This document shows, in pieces, positions 8,509 through 17,214 of a stretch of 64,000 bases of DNA; the first letter of the stretch is position 1, and each line of letters opens with the position of its first letter. A program made the position numbers and the translations under genes. The notes beneath the pieces are model-generated. The model was not told the origin of the DNA, searched no databases, and saw nothing but the letters and a program-made list of their open reading frames with translations. The stretch comes from Gluconacetobacter tumulicola (GTDB lineage Bacteria > Pseudomonadota > Alphaproteobacteria > Acetobacterales > Acetobacteraceae): NCBI RefSeq assembly GCF_014174215.1, contig NZ_JABEQL010000005.1:160604-224603 (forward strand), given 5' to 3'.

Positions 8509-9281
8509 CAGGCTTTTCCCATATGGAAATGTTTCAGGAATGTCCGGGTCCGTTCTTCCCGCGGGTCCTCGATGACCTGCCGTGCCGGACCCGATTCCAC
8601 GATATGTCCGTCCGCCATGAAGACGACGGTATCGGCCACGTCCCGCGCGTAGGACATTTCATGCGTGACCACGATCTGGGTCATGCCCGTCCGCGCCAGG
8701 TCGCGCATCACGCTCAGGATCTCGGCCACGCGTTGCGGGTCGAGCGCGGATGTCGCCTCGTCGAACAGCATGACCTTCGGTTCCATCGCCAGGGCGCGGG
8801 CAATCGCCACGCGCTGCTTCTGGCCGCCGGAAAGACGCTCGGGCATGGTGTCGGCAAAACTCTCCATCCCCATGCGCTCCAGCAGCGGCCGGGCGATCCG
8901 CTCGGCCGCGTCGCGCGACTGGCCCCGCACGAAACGCGGGCCCGACATCACGTTTTCCAGGACCGTCAGGTGCGGAAACAGGTTGAAGGACTGGAAGACC
9001 ATGCCGGCTTCGGCACGGAATGCCGCCATGGAATTCGTGCGGTGGCGCGATGCCCCGGCGCCAAACCGCATCGTATGGCTGTCGATCGTGACCGACCCGG
9101 AATCGGGGGTTTCCAGGAGATTGACGCAGCGGAGCAGCGTGGATTTTCCCGATCCGCTGGGGCCGATCAGGGCAAGCACATTGCCCTTCGGGACCCCCAG
9201 CGAGATATCCTTGAGCACCTCGCGCCTGCCGAAACGCTTGGACAGGTTCACGATGTCGATCATCAGCGGTTCCCTAGCCAT
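8508..9281 (-). CDS. Polar amino acid ABC transporter, ATP-binding protein
   Basis: A 257-residue ABC ATPase of the GlnQ/HisP type. Walker A GPSGSGKST is near residue 40, the Q-loop region MVFQSFNLFPHLTVLENV follows, the signature is LSGGQKQRVAIARAL and Walker B is VMLFDEATSALDP. QSFNLFPHLT and EATSALDP are usual in polar amino acid importers. The start overlaps the permease stop by 8 bases; an internal Met at codon 7 is an alternative start. It energises uptake with the permease and binding protein upstream. Confidence 0.93.
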   Translation of the reverse strand: MAREPLMIDIVNLSKRFGRREVLKDISLGVPKGNVLALIGPSGSGKSTLLRCVNLLETPDSGSVTIDSHTMRFGAGASRHRTNSMAAFRAEAGMVFQSFNLFPHLTVLENVMSGPRFVRGQSRDAAERIARPLLERMGMESFADTMPERLSGGQKQRVAIARALAMEPKVMLFDEATSALDPQRVAEILSVMRDLARTGMTQIVVTHEMSYARDVADTVVFMADGHIVESGPARQVIEDPREERTRTFLKHFHMGKA

Positions 9282-9933
9282 GACGCCGACGCTCCAGCAG
9301 CCGCGCGCCCTGCGTCATCGGAAACAGGATCAGGAAATAGATGATGGCGATCGTGGTATAGACCTCCAGCGGCTTGTAGGTGGCGGAGGAGACCATCTGC
9401 CCCTGATAGACGAGGTCGGGAACGGTCACGACCGAGATCAGCGACGTGTTCTTCAATTGCAGCACCACCTGGCTGACGAGCGGGGCGGTCATGCGCCGCA
9501 GGGCCTGCGGCATGATGATCCGGCGCATCATCGTGAAGGGCGTCATGCCCAGTGCGGCGGCGGCGTCCCACTGGCCGCGGTCGATCGAATCCAGTCCCGC
9601 GCGAAAGATTTCGCTGTAGAACGCCGCGCCGTACAGCGACAGCGCCAGCAGCGCCGCCGTGGCGGGCGACAGGCTCAGCCCCAGCACGACCGGCAGCGCA
9701 TAGTAGCACCATACCAGTTGCACCAGCGCCGGCGTGCAGCGGAAGATTTCGACGACCGCGCCGGCGGGGATGGAGAGGATCTTCCAGCCGCTGCGCCGCG
9801 CCAGCGTCAGCAGCAGGCCCGCGGCCATGCCGATGATCGCGCTGGCAAGGGTGAAGCTCAACGTATATTCAAGGCCGATCCTGAAAAGAGACCAGTATTG
9901 AAGGATCGGGCCGAAATCCCATTGATAGGTCAT
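9274..9933 (-). CDS. Polar amino acid ABC transporter, permease
   Basis: A 219-residue His/Glu/Gln-type permease beginning MTYQWDFGPILQYWS. Hydrophobic segments begin near residues 20 and 60. The EAA-type loop is present around RAGLDSIDRGQWDAAAALGM with TPFTMMRRIIMPQALRR. I prefer the ATG at 9933 over an upstream in-frame start because the protein then begins as the family does. Only one permease gene is present, so the transporter probably uses a homodimer. It follows the binding protein by 19 bases and overlaps the ATPase. Confidence 0.92.
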   Translation of the reverse strand: MTYQWDFGPILQYWSLFRIGLEYTLSFTLASAIIGMAAGLLLTLARRSGWKILSIPAGAVVEIFRCTPALVQLVWCYYALPVVLGLSLSPATAALLALSLYGAAFYSEIFRAGLDSIDRGQWDAAAALGMTPFTMMRRIIMPQALRRMTAPLVSQVVLQLKNTSLISVVTVPDLVYQGQMVSSATYKPLEVYTTIAIIYFLILFPMTQGARLLERRRHG

Positions 9934-9952
9934 GATGCGGACAGCATCCGCA

Positions 9953-10798
9953 TCAGAATTCCAGGCCGGGTGGCAGCGATGCCGGGTCGACATTGCTGGC
10001 CCGCAGCGCCTTGAACATCCATTCCTGCACGATGCCCTCCGAACGGTTGTAGAGAAGCCAGTTATTGACGAAGGTCAGGAAACGCGGGTCGGGCGAGACG
10101 GGCACGCCGATACAGGTCGGCTGATGCACCACGGGCTGCGGCAGGATCAGGTCCCCCACCGCCGGATTGCGCGCATGCATCACGGCCGCGATCACCACCA
10201 CCTGCACCACGCAGTCCGCGCGTCCGGCCTGAAGCGCCATGATCGCGTCGGTCGGGGACTGGACCGCCACGGGGGTGCAGTGGGGCAGCTGGCGCCGGAC
10301 GAAGATATCGTGCGACGATCCCGTATCGAAAGCGACGCGGATCTCGGGTTTGTCCAGATCGTCCCACTTCGCGACCGAAAGGCCTTTTTTCGCAATCACC
10401 GTGAAGGCATTGCTGATGGCGATGTCGCTGAACTGGATCTGCAGCGCCCGCGCGGGCGTGGGGCTCAGGGCGAACATGACGTCGATCTTGCCGGTCTGGA
10501 GGTCCATGACCGACGTTCCCCATTCGGCTTCGATGATATCGGGCGCAACCCCCAGGGCCGCGGCCATGTCCTTGACCATGTCGACGCACGCGCCGCTCCA
10601 GCCGCCCCCCAGAATATCCTTGTGAAAAAAGGGTTCTGCTCCCGGAATGGCCGCGGTGCGAAGCTTGCCCGAGGCCTTGATGCGCTCGATCGTTCCTCCG
10701 GCTTCCTGCGCCCGTGCCGGGCGTATACCCGAAAGGGATGTCGCGGCCGCGACGCCGCCCAGGGCCAGGATTGATGCAAAGGCTCGACGTGTTGTCAC
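9953..10798 (-). CDS. Periplasmic substrate-binding protein of amino acid ABC transporter
   Basis: A 281-residue type-3 solute-binding protein. The GTG at 10798 is supported by a good Shine-Dalgarno (GGGAGG, 7 bases away); it gives an N-terminus TTRRAFASILALGGVAAATS with a signal peptide that carries paired arginines. The mature part shows the family's lobe motifs such as GKLRTAAIPGAEPF, VDMVKDMAAALGV and QTGKIDVMFALSPTPARA. It captures the substrate in the periplasm for the permease/ATPase encoded immediately downstream. Ligand not predictable; the operon context suggests an amino acid later oxidised by the DadA-like enzyme. Confidence 0.9.
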   Translation of the reverse strand: MTTRRAFASILALGGVAAATSLSGIRPARAQEAGGTIERIKASGKLRTAAIPGAEPFFHKDILGGGWSGACVDMVKDMAAALGVAPDIIEAEWGTSVMDLQTGKIDVMFALSPTPARALQIQFSDIAISNAFTVIAKKGLSVAKWDDLDKPEIRVAFDTGSSHDIFVRRQLPHCTPVAVQSPTDAIMALQAGRADCVVQVVVIAAVMHARNPAVGDLILPQPVVHQPTCIGVPVSPDPRFLTFVNNWLLYNRSEGIVQEWMFKALRASNVDPASLPPGLEF

Positions 10799-10993
10799 TC
10801 TAGGACCTCCCCCGCCGCCATCAGGCGAACCGTTTACAACGCATATCGAGTTTAGGGGGGCGGGCGGCACCGTAAAGCCGAAATCGCCCCCTGTCGCCAG
10901 ACGGTCTGATTCTTCAGGGGGGTGTCGGTTCCTCGACGAACCTGTCCAGCGCCGCGCCGGCGATCCGCCCGGTTCGGAATGTTTGACGCAATT

Positions 10994-11773
10994 TCAGAAC
11001 AGGCCGCGATAGTCGCCCCCGTCCACCAGCAGGCTCTGGGCGGTGATGAAGCCTGCCTTGTGCGAGCAGAAAAAGGCGACCGCCGCCGCAATTTCCTCGA
11101 CATCGCCGAACCGTTTCGCCGGGTTGGCTGCAGCGCGCTCCGCCCAGATGCTGTCATAGCTGCGCCCCGTCATGCGCGACAGGTCCTGGACATGGGCATG
11201 CTGTGCCGCCGAATCGATGATGCCCGGCAGAACATTGTTGATCGTGACGTTCCGCGCGACCAACTGCCGCGCCAGACCCGACGAAAAGGCCACCAGCCCC
11301 GATCGCGCGGCATTGGAAAGGCCCATCTCGGCCTGAGGATTCTTCACGCTGCGCGAGACGATGTTGACGATGCGGCCGAAACCGCGCGCGCTCATGCCGT
11401 CCACTGCAAGGCGGATCATGTCGATCGGGGCCAGCATCATCATGTCCACGCCCGCGATCCAGTGCGCCCGGTCCCACTCGCGGAAATCGCCTGGCGGCAT
11501 GCCGCCGCCATTATTCACCAGAATGTCGGGTTGTGGACAGGCGGCGAAGATCCGCTGCCGGTCCTCATCCCGGGTCAGGTCCGCAGCCACGGCCACCGCG
11601 TCGCGTCCGGTCTGCGCGCGCACCAGCGACAAGGTTTCCTCAAGCGCCGCACGGTCGCGCGCCACCAGCGTAACCGCTGCACCCTCGGCCGCCAGCGTCA
11701 CGGCGATCGCCCGGCCCATGCCGCGGCTGGCCCCGCACACGATCGCGTGGCGCCCCTCCAGTCCCAGATCCAC
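10994..11773 (-). CDS. SDR-family protein lacking the Tyr/Lys catalytic pair (BKR-like)
   Basis: A 259-residue SDR fold with cofactor motif CGASRGMGRAIAV, NNGGG in place of NNAG, and the C-terminal PAKRFGDVEEIAAAVAFFCS-type ending. Where classical SDRs have Y-x-x-x-K this protein reads GLSNAARSGL, so the catalytic Tyr and Lys are missing. A known SDR subgroup resembling beta-ketoacyl reductases has the same change. The GTG start has GGGGAG upstream. It lies 195 bases before the binding-protein gene on the same strand, so co-transcription is possible but not certain. Confidence 0.85.
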   Translation of the reverse strand: MDLGLEGRHAIVCGASRGMGRAIAVTLAAEGAAVTLVARDRAALEETLSLVRAQTGRDAVAVAADLTRDEDRQRIFAACPQPDILVNNGGGMPPGDFREWDRAHWIAGVDMMMLAPIDMIRLAVDGMSARGFGRIVNIVSRSVKNPQAEMGLSNAARSGLVAFSSGLARQLVARNVTINNVLPGIIDSAAQHAHVQDLSRMTGRSYDSIWAERAAANPAKRFGDVEEIAAAVAFFCSHKAGFITAQSLLVDGGDYRGLF

Positions 11774-12280
11774 GTCCTGGCTCCCCTCGGAAAATTACGG
11801 CCCGACACGGCCGCGACATGGCATTCGTGCGGGAAATGCCGGCACAGCGCGATATCATCGGCCATATCTTTCCGTTTTAATTTCAGCCTGGCAAGGAGCG
11901 CGCGCAGGACCTCGCCCAGTGCGGAAGTCATAGGATTCTGATCAAGATAGTTCAGATCATGCTCTTTGCGAATGAATGACAGGTTCGGGCCCCAGTCTGG
12001 GCGAACCGCTACTGCATTCGGCCCTGCGCCGCCTGTCGGACCGTTGGCGCAGGGTGTCTGGCCAGATCCACTGAGGACCATGATCGGATGATGAAACGCA
12101 TACGTTCTGGCGCTTCGAAACAAGAGGCGAGGCCTCTCGAATCATGTGGCAGATTGAACTGGCGTGGGAAACAAAGCCCTTATATATAACAGGCTTATAG
12201 GAAGCAGGATGGAACGAGATGCTGGTGGCGATGAAAATTACCGCCCCGATCGCAGAACACATCAACCGGGGCCTCTGCGC
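11774..12280. other. Divergent intergenic region, SDR / aminotransferase
   Basis: About 500 bases with no gene I can support. It should hold the promoters of both divergent genes. An AT-rich run TATATATAAC at 12181-12190 precedes the aminotransferase; no -35 element at standard spacing is convincing. The aminotransferase frame is open from 12164, and short frames on the minus strand (near 11830-11980) resemble nothing known to me. Confidence 0.35.
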
Positions 12281-13633
12281 ATGACTTCCGTGAAACAGGA
12301 CGAGGCGATGGTCAACGCCTTCGACCCCGGCCGCCTGGCGGACTGCGATGCCGAGACGCGCGGCATGATCGAGCGGCGCCTGCGCCTGCTCGGCCCGGCC
12401 TATCGCCTGTTCTACGAAAATCCGCTGCGCATCGAACGGGGGCGCGGCACATTCCTCTACGACCAGAATGGCGAGGAATATCTCGACGCCTACAATAATG
12501 TCGCCAGCGTCGGACATGCGCATCCACGTGTCGCGGAGGCGATCGCGGCACAGGCTGCGCGTCTGTGTACGCACACGCGCTACGTGCAGGAACCCATCTT
12601 GCGCTATGCGGAGCGGATTCTGCCGAGCTTCGGCGGAACGCTGGCCGATGACGGCCACATCATGTTCACCTGCACCGGTTCGGAAGCCAATGACCTGGCG
12701 CTGCGCATCGCGCAGCACCATACGGGCCGGAACGGAATCATCATCACGTCCGAGGCCTATCACGGAAATTCCAGCCTCACGGCCGGGCTTTCACCATCGC
12801 TCGGGCGCCGCGCGCCACTGGGTCAATGGGTCCGGCAGGTCCCCACCCCCGATTCCTATCGCCTTCCGCGTGACACGATGGTGTCCTGGTTTCTCGACTA
12901 CGTGGCGCGCCAGATCGACGATCTGGAACGGCACGGAAACGGGCTCGCCGCGTTCATCTGCGATTCCATCTTCTCTTCAGACGGAATCTACGACAACCCG
13001 GCCGATCTGCTGGCACCGGTGGCCGAACTCGTGCGGAGCCGGGGCGGGGTCTTCATCGCCGACGAGGTTCAGGCCGGATTCGGCCGGACCGGCCAAGGAT
13101 TCTGGGGCTATCGCCGCCATGGCGTCGATCCCGACATGGTGACGATGGGCAAGCCGATGGGCAATGGCTTTCCCATCGCGGCTCTTGCCGTCCGCTCCGA
13201 CATCGTCGCCGGTTTCGGACGCGACATGCGCTATTTCAATACGTTCGGTGGCAATTCGGTCGCGATCGCCGCCGCCCAGGCCACGCTCGACATCCTGCGG
13301 GACGACGCCCTGCCCGAACATGCGGATCGCGTCGGGGACTATATCCGCGCCGGCTTTGTCGCATTGCAGAAACGATTCCCGGTCATCGGCGATATTCGCG
13401 GTGCCGGCCTGTATGTCGGGGTGGAGATGGTCAAGGACCCGGCGAGCAAGGCGCCGGACGGCGTGCTGGCGGCACGCATCGTCAACGGACTCAGAAACCG
13501 GCGCGTCCTGATCTCGGCAACGGGACTTCACGCCAATACGCTCAAGATCCGGCCGCCGCTGGTGTTCACCACGGGCGATGCGGATCGGCTGCTGCACCAT
13601 GCCGAAGCGCTGCTCGAGGAATTGGCGGGATAA
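12281..13633 (+). CDS. Class III PLP-dependent aminotransferase
   Basis: From the ATG at 12281 the product is 450 residues, the usual family size. It shows the fold-type I marks: GSEANDLALRIAQHHTGRNG, the aromatic EAYHGNSS, the PLP-binding IADEVQAGFGRTG and the Schiff-base lysine in TMGKPMGNGFP. The family transfers amino groups from omega-amino acids, amines or alanine-type donors to keto acids. ATG codons at 12209 and 12308 are alternatives; the latter has AGGA upstream. It is divergent from the SDR and amino acid transporter and completes the picture of an uptake, oxidation and transamination locus. Confidence 0.9.
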   Translation: MTSVKQDEAMVNAFDPGRLADCDAETRGMIERRLRLLGPAYRLFYENPLRIERGRGTFLYDQNGEEYLDAYNNVASVGHAHPRVAEAIAAQAARLCTHTRYVQEPILRYAERILPSFGGTLADDGHIMFTCTGSEANDLALRIAQHHTGRNGIIITSEAYHGNSSLTAGLSPSLGRRAPLGQWVRQVPTPDSYRLPRDTMVSWFLDYVARQIDDLERHGNGLAAFICDSIFSSDGIYDNPADLLAPVAELVRSRGGVFIADEVQAGFGRTGQGFWGYRRHGVDPDMVTMGKPMGNGFPIAALAVRSDIVAGFGRDMRYFNTFGGNSVAIAAAQATLDILRDDALPEHADRVGDYIRAGFVALQKRFPVIGDIRGAGLYVGVEMVKDPASKAPDGVLAARIVNGLRNRRVLISATGLHANTLKIRPPLVFTTGDADRLLHHAEALLEELAG

Positions 13634-13672
13634 GAAATCCGGCGAAGGTCGCGGCCGCTATCGTCGGCAAGC

Positions 13673-14092
13673 TCACGCGCCGCCCGGCCGCGTATTCGCC
13701 ATCCCGGCTCCATCCGCCTCGGGCGCTTCTTCCGGCAGGCGTTCGGCCAGCAACGCGCGGCGCTCGCCAAGCCAGGTGCTGTCCAGAAGGTGATCCCGGC
13801 GCGGAAACCGCGTATTCGGATGGATCAGCACGCTGAGGCTCCGGTGATTGAGCATCAGCCACGGCACCAGGGTCGCAAACAGCACGGTCTCGAAGGCGAT
13901 CTGGTACATCGGCAGCGTGTGCGGCCCGACCGGCACTTCATGCCAGCGGCCCAGCCGCACGGCGAAACGGTCGGCGATGGCGGTGCGCAGGCGTTCGGCC
14001 TCCGCGCGCTCCTCCGCGCCGTCGAAATAGACATGGGCATGGTAGCTGGCAATCGTCTCGACCGGTCGGATCGGCTCGGGCATCGGGGTCAT
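13673..14092 (-). CDS. DOPA 4,5-dioxygenase family protein
   Basis: A 139-residue protein with the compact family layout: SYHAHVYFDGAEERAEAERL at the N-terminus (conserved His-x-His-x-Tyr), GPHTLPMYQIAFE in the middle and LMLNHRSLSVLIHPNT near the end. The histidines are the presumed metal ligands. Relatives cleave DOPA-like catechols in plants and fungi; bacterial members are mostly uncharacterised. The ATG overlaps the stop of the upstream reductase gene by four bases (ATGA), so the pair is translationally coupled. Confidence 0.85.
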   Translation of the reverse strand: MTPMPEPIRPVETIASYHAHVYFDGAEERAEAERLRTAIADRFAVRLGRWHEVPVGPHTLPMYQIAFETVLFATLVPWLMLNHRSLSVLIHPNTRFPRRDHLLDSTWLGERRALLAERLPEEAPEADGAGMANTRPGGA

Positions 14093-14751
14093 CTGGCCTT
14101 CCACTGGTCGGTCCGTTCGGGACGGGCCTCGGACAGTGCCTTTTTCACGCCGGCAATGTCCAGATCGGTGGCATAGACCGGCGTGCCGGGCTGCTGCCGC
14201 CAGGATTCGTCCAGCCCGCCGGCATCCACCGCGTCGAAGCCGAGATCATGCACCAGGTCCATCACGATCCCCTTGGCGATGGGGTCGTCACCCGCGACGG
14301 GCAGGGCGATGCGCCCCGGCGTTCCCGGCGGCTTGCCGTTCTCCAGAAGATGCAGGAAATAGATATTGTTGAACGCCTTGATCACCGGATGCCCGATCGT
14401 CCGCGCCACCCAGCGGCTCTCCGGCAGGCCGGCCTCGATCGCCGCGATCATGCCGTCCCGCTGCTGCGGGTCATAGTTCCCGGTATCGACCACCGGCAAT
14501 GCGGGCGGCACGTCCGCGAACAGATCGTGGGGCAGATGCGGGACGTTCTTCTCCGGAATCGTCAGCACGACCAGATCGACGCCCTTCACCGCCTCGCGTG
14601 GCGTCACGGCGGCGGCCCCGGTTTCCGCCGCCAGGTCGCCCAGCGTCTCGGGGCCACGGGAATTGGCCACCAGAACGGTATAGCCCAGCGCCGTCAGGCG
14701 CCGGGCCAGGGTGCCGCCGATATGGCCGGCGCCGATAATGCCGATTTTCAT
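14089..14751 (-). CDS. NADPH-dependent F420 reductase-like oxidoreductase
   Basis: A 220-residue dinucleotide-binding protein. The N-terminus KIGIIGAGHIGGTLARRL is a Rossmann loop, followed by VANSRGPETL, as in NADP:F420 oxidoreductase (FNO)-like and NAD-binding-2 proteins. It then reads VVLTIPEKNV and later AFNNIYFLHLLENG. The ATG at 14751 has GGGGAG about 6 bases upstream. The open frame extends to 15087, but the extension is arginine- and serine-rich without homology. Most bacterial members do not use F420, so the true cofactor partner is unclear. It is the first gene of a coupled pair with the DOPA-dioxygenase-like protein. Confidence 0.85.
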   Translation of the reverse strand: MKIGIIGAGHIGGTLARRLTALGYTVLVANSRGPETLGDLAAETGAAAVTPREAVKGVDLVVLTIPEKNVPHLPHDLFADVPPALPVVDTGNYDPQQRDGMIAAIEAGLPESRWVARTIGHPVIKAFNNIYFLHLLENGKPPGTPGRIALPVAGDDPIAKGIVMDLVHDLGFDAVDAGGLDESWRQQPGTPVYATDLDIAGVKKALSEARPERTDQWKAR

Positions 14752-15055
14752 AGGCGTCTCCCCGGGCTGGCACCCTGCCGCTTCCCTGGAGCTATGAACG
14801 CGCCGGGGCCGGGGCAAGGGCCACGGCCGGATTGACGCCGCGTTCACGAAAGATCGTCTTCTTCCGGAGAAAAGGCAGCAGGAAAGACAGTGTTTCCCTG
14901 CGGCCCATCGCATCCGCGTGAACGACCGGGTCATGCTCGCCGGTTGCCCGCGCCACGTCGCTTTCCGAACATTTTGTAATTCGCCATGCGGGATCGCGTC
15001 TGGATTTCGCCACAACTGGCCAACATGATCCCGACACCTGCAGGAGGAGAGCCAA
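14752..15055. other. Intergenic region upstream of the RcnB-like gene
   Basis: About 300 bases between divergent genes. I see no gene; the promoters of both neighbours should lie here. A strong AGGAGGAGA Shine-Dalgarno ends the region at 15042-15050. Confidence 0.4.
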
Positions 15056-15697
15056 GTGAAGACAAGACTGATTGCGGCCCTGGTCATGAGCTGCGCGATC
15101 GTGGGCGCCTCCGGCGCCTACGCGGATCCGTACGGCCCCGGCTATGACCGTGGCGGCCCGAACAATCAGGGCGACAATCGCGGCCATGGCGGCGGGCCTG
15201 GCTATGACCGTGGCGGCCCGAACGGCCAGGGCGACAATCGCGGCCATGGCGGCGGGCCTGACTATGACCGTGGCGGCCCGAACGGCCAGGGCGACAATCG
15301 CGGCCATGGCGGCGGGCCTGGCTATGACCGTGGCGGCCCGAACAATCAGGGCGACAATCGCGGTTTTGGCGGCGGACCTGGCTATGACCGTGGCCGGCCC
15401 GCCAATTATGGCGACAATCGCGGCCGTGGACCCGGCGGGCCCGGCTACGACCGTGGCGGCCCGTGGAATGGCGGCGGCCGCGTCTGGAGACGCGGCGATC
15501 GCTATGACGGCCCCCGCTCGGGCATGTGGGCAGTGCAGGACTGGCGGCGCTATCGTGGCCTCTACGCCCCGCCGCCGGGCTATTACTGGGTCCAGTACGG
15601 CAACCAGTTCCTGCTCACGGCCGTGGCCACGGGCATCATCGCCAGCGTGATCGCCAGTGCCTACGGCGCAGGGCCCATGGGGCCCGGGCCTTACTGA
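15056..15697 (+). CDS. RcnB-family secreted protein with Gly/Asp/Arg tandem repeats
   Basis: A 213-residue exported protein. Residues 1-23 form a signal peptide ending SGAYA. Residues about 27-130 are five to six copies of a 20-residue repeat (PGYDRGGPNNQGDNRGHGG). The C-terminal third, with WAVQDWRRYRGLYAPPPGYY and WVQYGNQFLLTAVATGIIAS, is the RcnB domain (nickel/cobalt homeostasis protein family). The start is GTG with AGGAGGAGA six bases upstream. The repeat region is extremely hydrophilic and probably disordered. A role in the envelope is likely; metal binding is only suggested by the family. Confidence 0.85.
   Translation: MKTRLIAALVMSCAIVGASGAYADPYGPGYDRGGPNNQGDNRGHGGGPGYDRGGPNGQGDNRGHGGGPDYDRGGPNGQGDNRGHGGGPGYDRGGPNNQGDNRGFGGGPGYDRGRPANYGDNRGRGPGGPGYDRGGPWNGGGRVWRRGDRYDGPRSGMWAVQDWRRYRGLYAPPPGYYWVQYGNQFLLTAVATGIIASVIASAYGAGPMGPGPY
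15136..15435 (+). repeat. 60-bp in-frame tandem repeats, about five copies
   Basis: A 60-bp unit centred on GGCTATGACCGTGGCGGCCC is repeated head to tail inside the RcnB-like gene. The second, third and fourth copies are almost identical at the nucleotide level; the first and the last two are more diverged. The unit length is a multiple of three, so copy number can change without breaking the frame. Confidence 0.9.
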
Positions 15698-15754
15698 AGC
15701 GGCGCGGCGGACGCCTCTACCAGGGGCCCGTCAGCATGTCCGCATGGGCATGAC

Positions 15755-15921
15755 CAGAGCCTGACCGCAAATGCACGCTGGTGGCGATCCGACGCGCGTT
15801 TTCTGCGCTTCGCTGCTCACGGCCATAGAGGCCGCTGCGCTGCGATGCTCGAAAACGCACGCCGGCCGCGGCCCTGTCGGGCCGCTCTCGCTCACCAGCC
15901 CACATTTGCGGTCAGGCTCTG
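15755..15921. repeat. MITE-like element with 19-bp perfect terminal inverted repeats
   Basis: CAGAGCCTGACCGCAAATG at 15755-15773 is exactly mirrored by its reverse complement at 15903-15921, enclosing 129 bases. Inner arms also pair partly (GCGTTTTC with GAAAACGC; GGCC around CATAGA). There is no coding capacity. The right end supplies the amidase stop codon. A second, partial copy lies at 63763-63813 with about 46 of 51 bases identical, so this is a dispersed repeat and not a local hairpin only. I could not identify a target-site duplication. Confidence 0.65.
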
Positions 15922-17125
15922 ACATCCTCCATGGGGCGGGCCGCCGCGTGCCCGGGCAGGATCGCCTCCAGCGCGGCGCCCCAGCCCAGCACCTGCTCGT
16001 CGGCAAAACGGCGGCCGACGATCTGCAGCCCGACCGGCAACCCGTCCGCGGCACGGCCGGCGGGCAGCGACAGGGCGGGCAATTGCGGCAGCAGATTGAA
16101 CGGGCAGGTCATGTCCAGCCCTCCGAAGCGGCCATCCGGCCGCGCGCGATCATTGCCACCACCGCCGGGTCCACCCGGGCACCGCAGGCGGCCACATCGT
16201 CGCCGAAATAGGCCGACATGAACACGCACCACAGGTCGAACCACTGGTCGTTGACCGCCCGCGTCCAGCCCATGGCCACCTCGTCGATGATGGCGCCCGC
16301 GCGGCGCAGCAGCTCGGCAGCCTGCCGGACCAGCGATACGACCTGCGGCTGGACCGCGTAATAGCCAAGGTCGAGCGACAGCGCGAAGCGCCGGCCCCGC
16401 AGGCTGCCGGTCCGTGCCGCCGCGCAGTCGAAGCCGATCGGCAGCGAAGCAATATCCTCGTCGCTGCCGCCCGCCGTCACCTCCATGAAGGAAATTGCGT
16501 CGGCCACGGTGCGGGCCAGCGGGCCGAAATGGGAAATATTGTCGAACTGGCTGGGCAGGATGGTCATCGGAATCCGGCCCAGGCTGGGCTTGAAGCCGAC
16601 AACGCCGCAGAACGCGGCGGGAATGCGGACCGATCCACCCATGTCGGTGCCCTCGGCAAACGGCACCACGCCCGTTGCCACAGTCACCGCCGACCCGCCG
16701 GACGATCCGCCCGGGCTGCGGGTAAAGCTGGAATAGGCGAATTCCGGCGTCGTCGTCTTTCCGATCGGGATCGCGCCCGCCGCCTGCAGGCGGCGGATAC
16801 ATAGCGCGGTCTCCTCCTCCGGCCGCCAATCGGGTCGCATCCACGAGCCCAGCGTCGTCAGGTCGCCTTCGGTGGGGGGCAGGTCCTTGGCCACGAACGG
16901 CACGCCATGCAATGGCCCGGTGAATGCCCCCTCGGCTACCGCCGCATCGGCCCGGCGGGCGGCCTCCATCGCCTGCCCGGCACGGATCAGCGTAAAGGGA
17001 TTCAGCCTGGCCTGCGCGATCTCCGCGCGCCGGATCGATTCCGCGACCACCGATTGCGCGCTGAAACGGGCGGTGCGAATGCCGTCGGCGATCTCCCGCG
17101 CGGTCAGGTCCAGCGGATGGGTCAT
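15912..17125 (-). pseudogene. Amidase (amidase signature family), internally deleted and frameshifted
   Basis: From the ATG at 17125 the frame encodes 338 residues with the amidase signature: the catalytic Lys in [19 protein letters not shown], and the Ser nucleophile region [20 protein letters not shown]. It stops at 16109. The expected C-terminus, MTCPFNLLPQLPALSLPAGR and PVGLQIVGRRFADEQVLGWG, follows directly but in another frame, ending at 15912. Compared with full-length amidases about 70-80 residues between the two parts are missing, so a deletion of roughly 220 bp shifted the frame. A functional enzyme is unlikely. It is divergent from the LuxR-type regulator. Confidence 0.7.
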
Positions 17126-17214
17126 GACGGCATGCCGGCTGGCGCACCCGCTTGCCGGCGGGGGGCGGGGCTGCTCCCCTGCGCGGGGCGGCAGAAAGGG
17201 GGGCGCGGCGTTTC

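Noticed and set aside
12154..12190. Sigma-70 promoter TTGAAC / TATATA before the aminotransferase
   Set aside because: The spacing of 21 or more bases is too long to call it.
15136..15435. CRISPR array
   Set aside because: The repeats are contiguous 60-bp units inside a coding frame with no unique spacers, and no cas genes are near.
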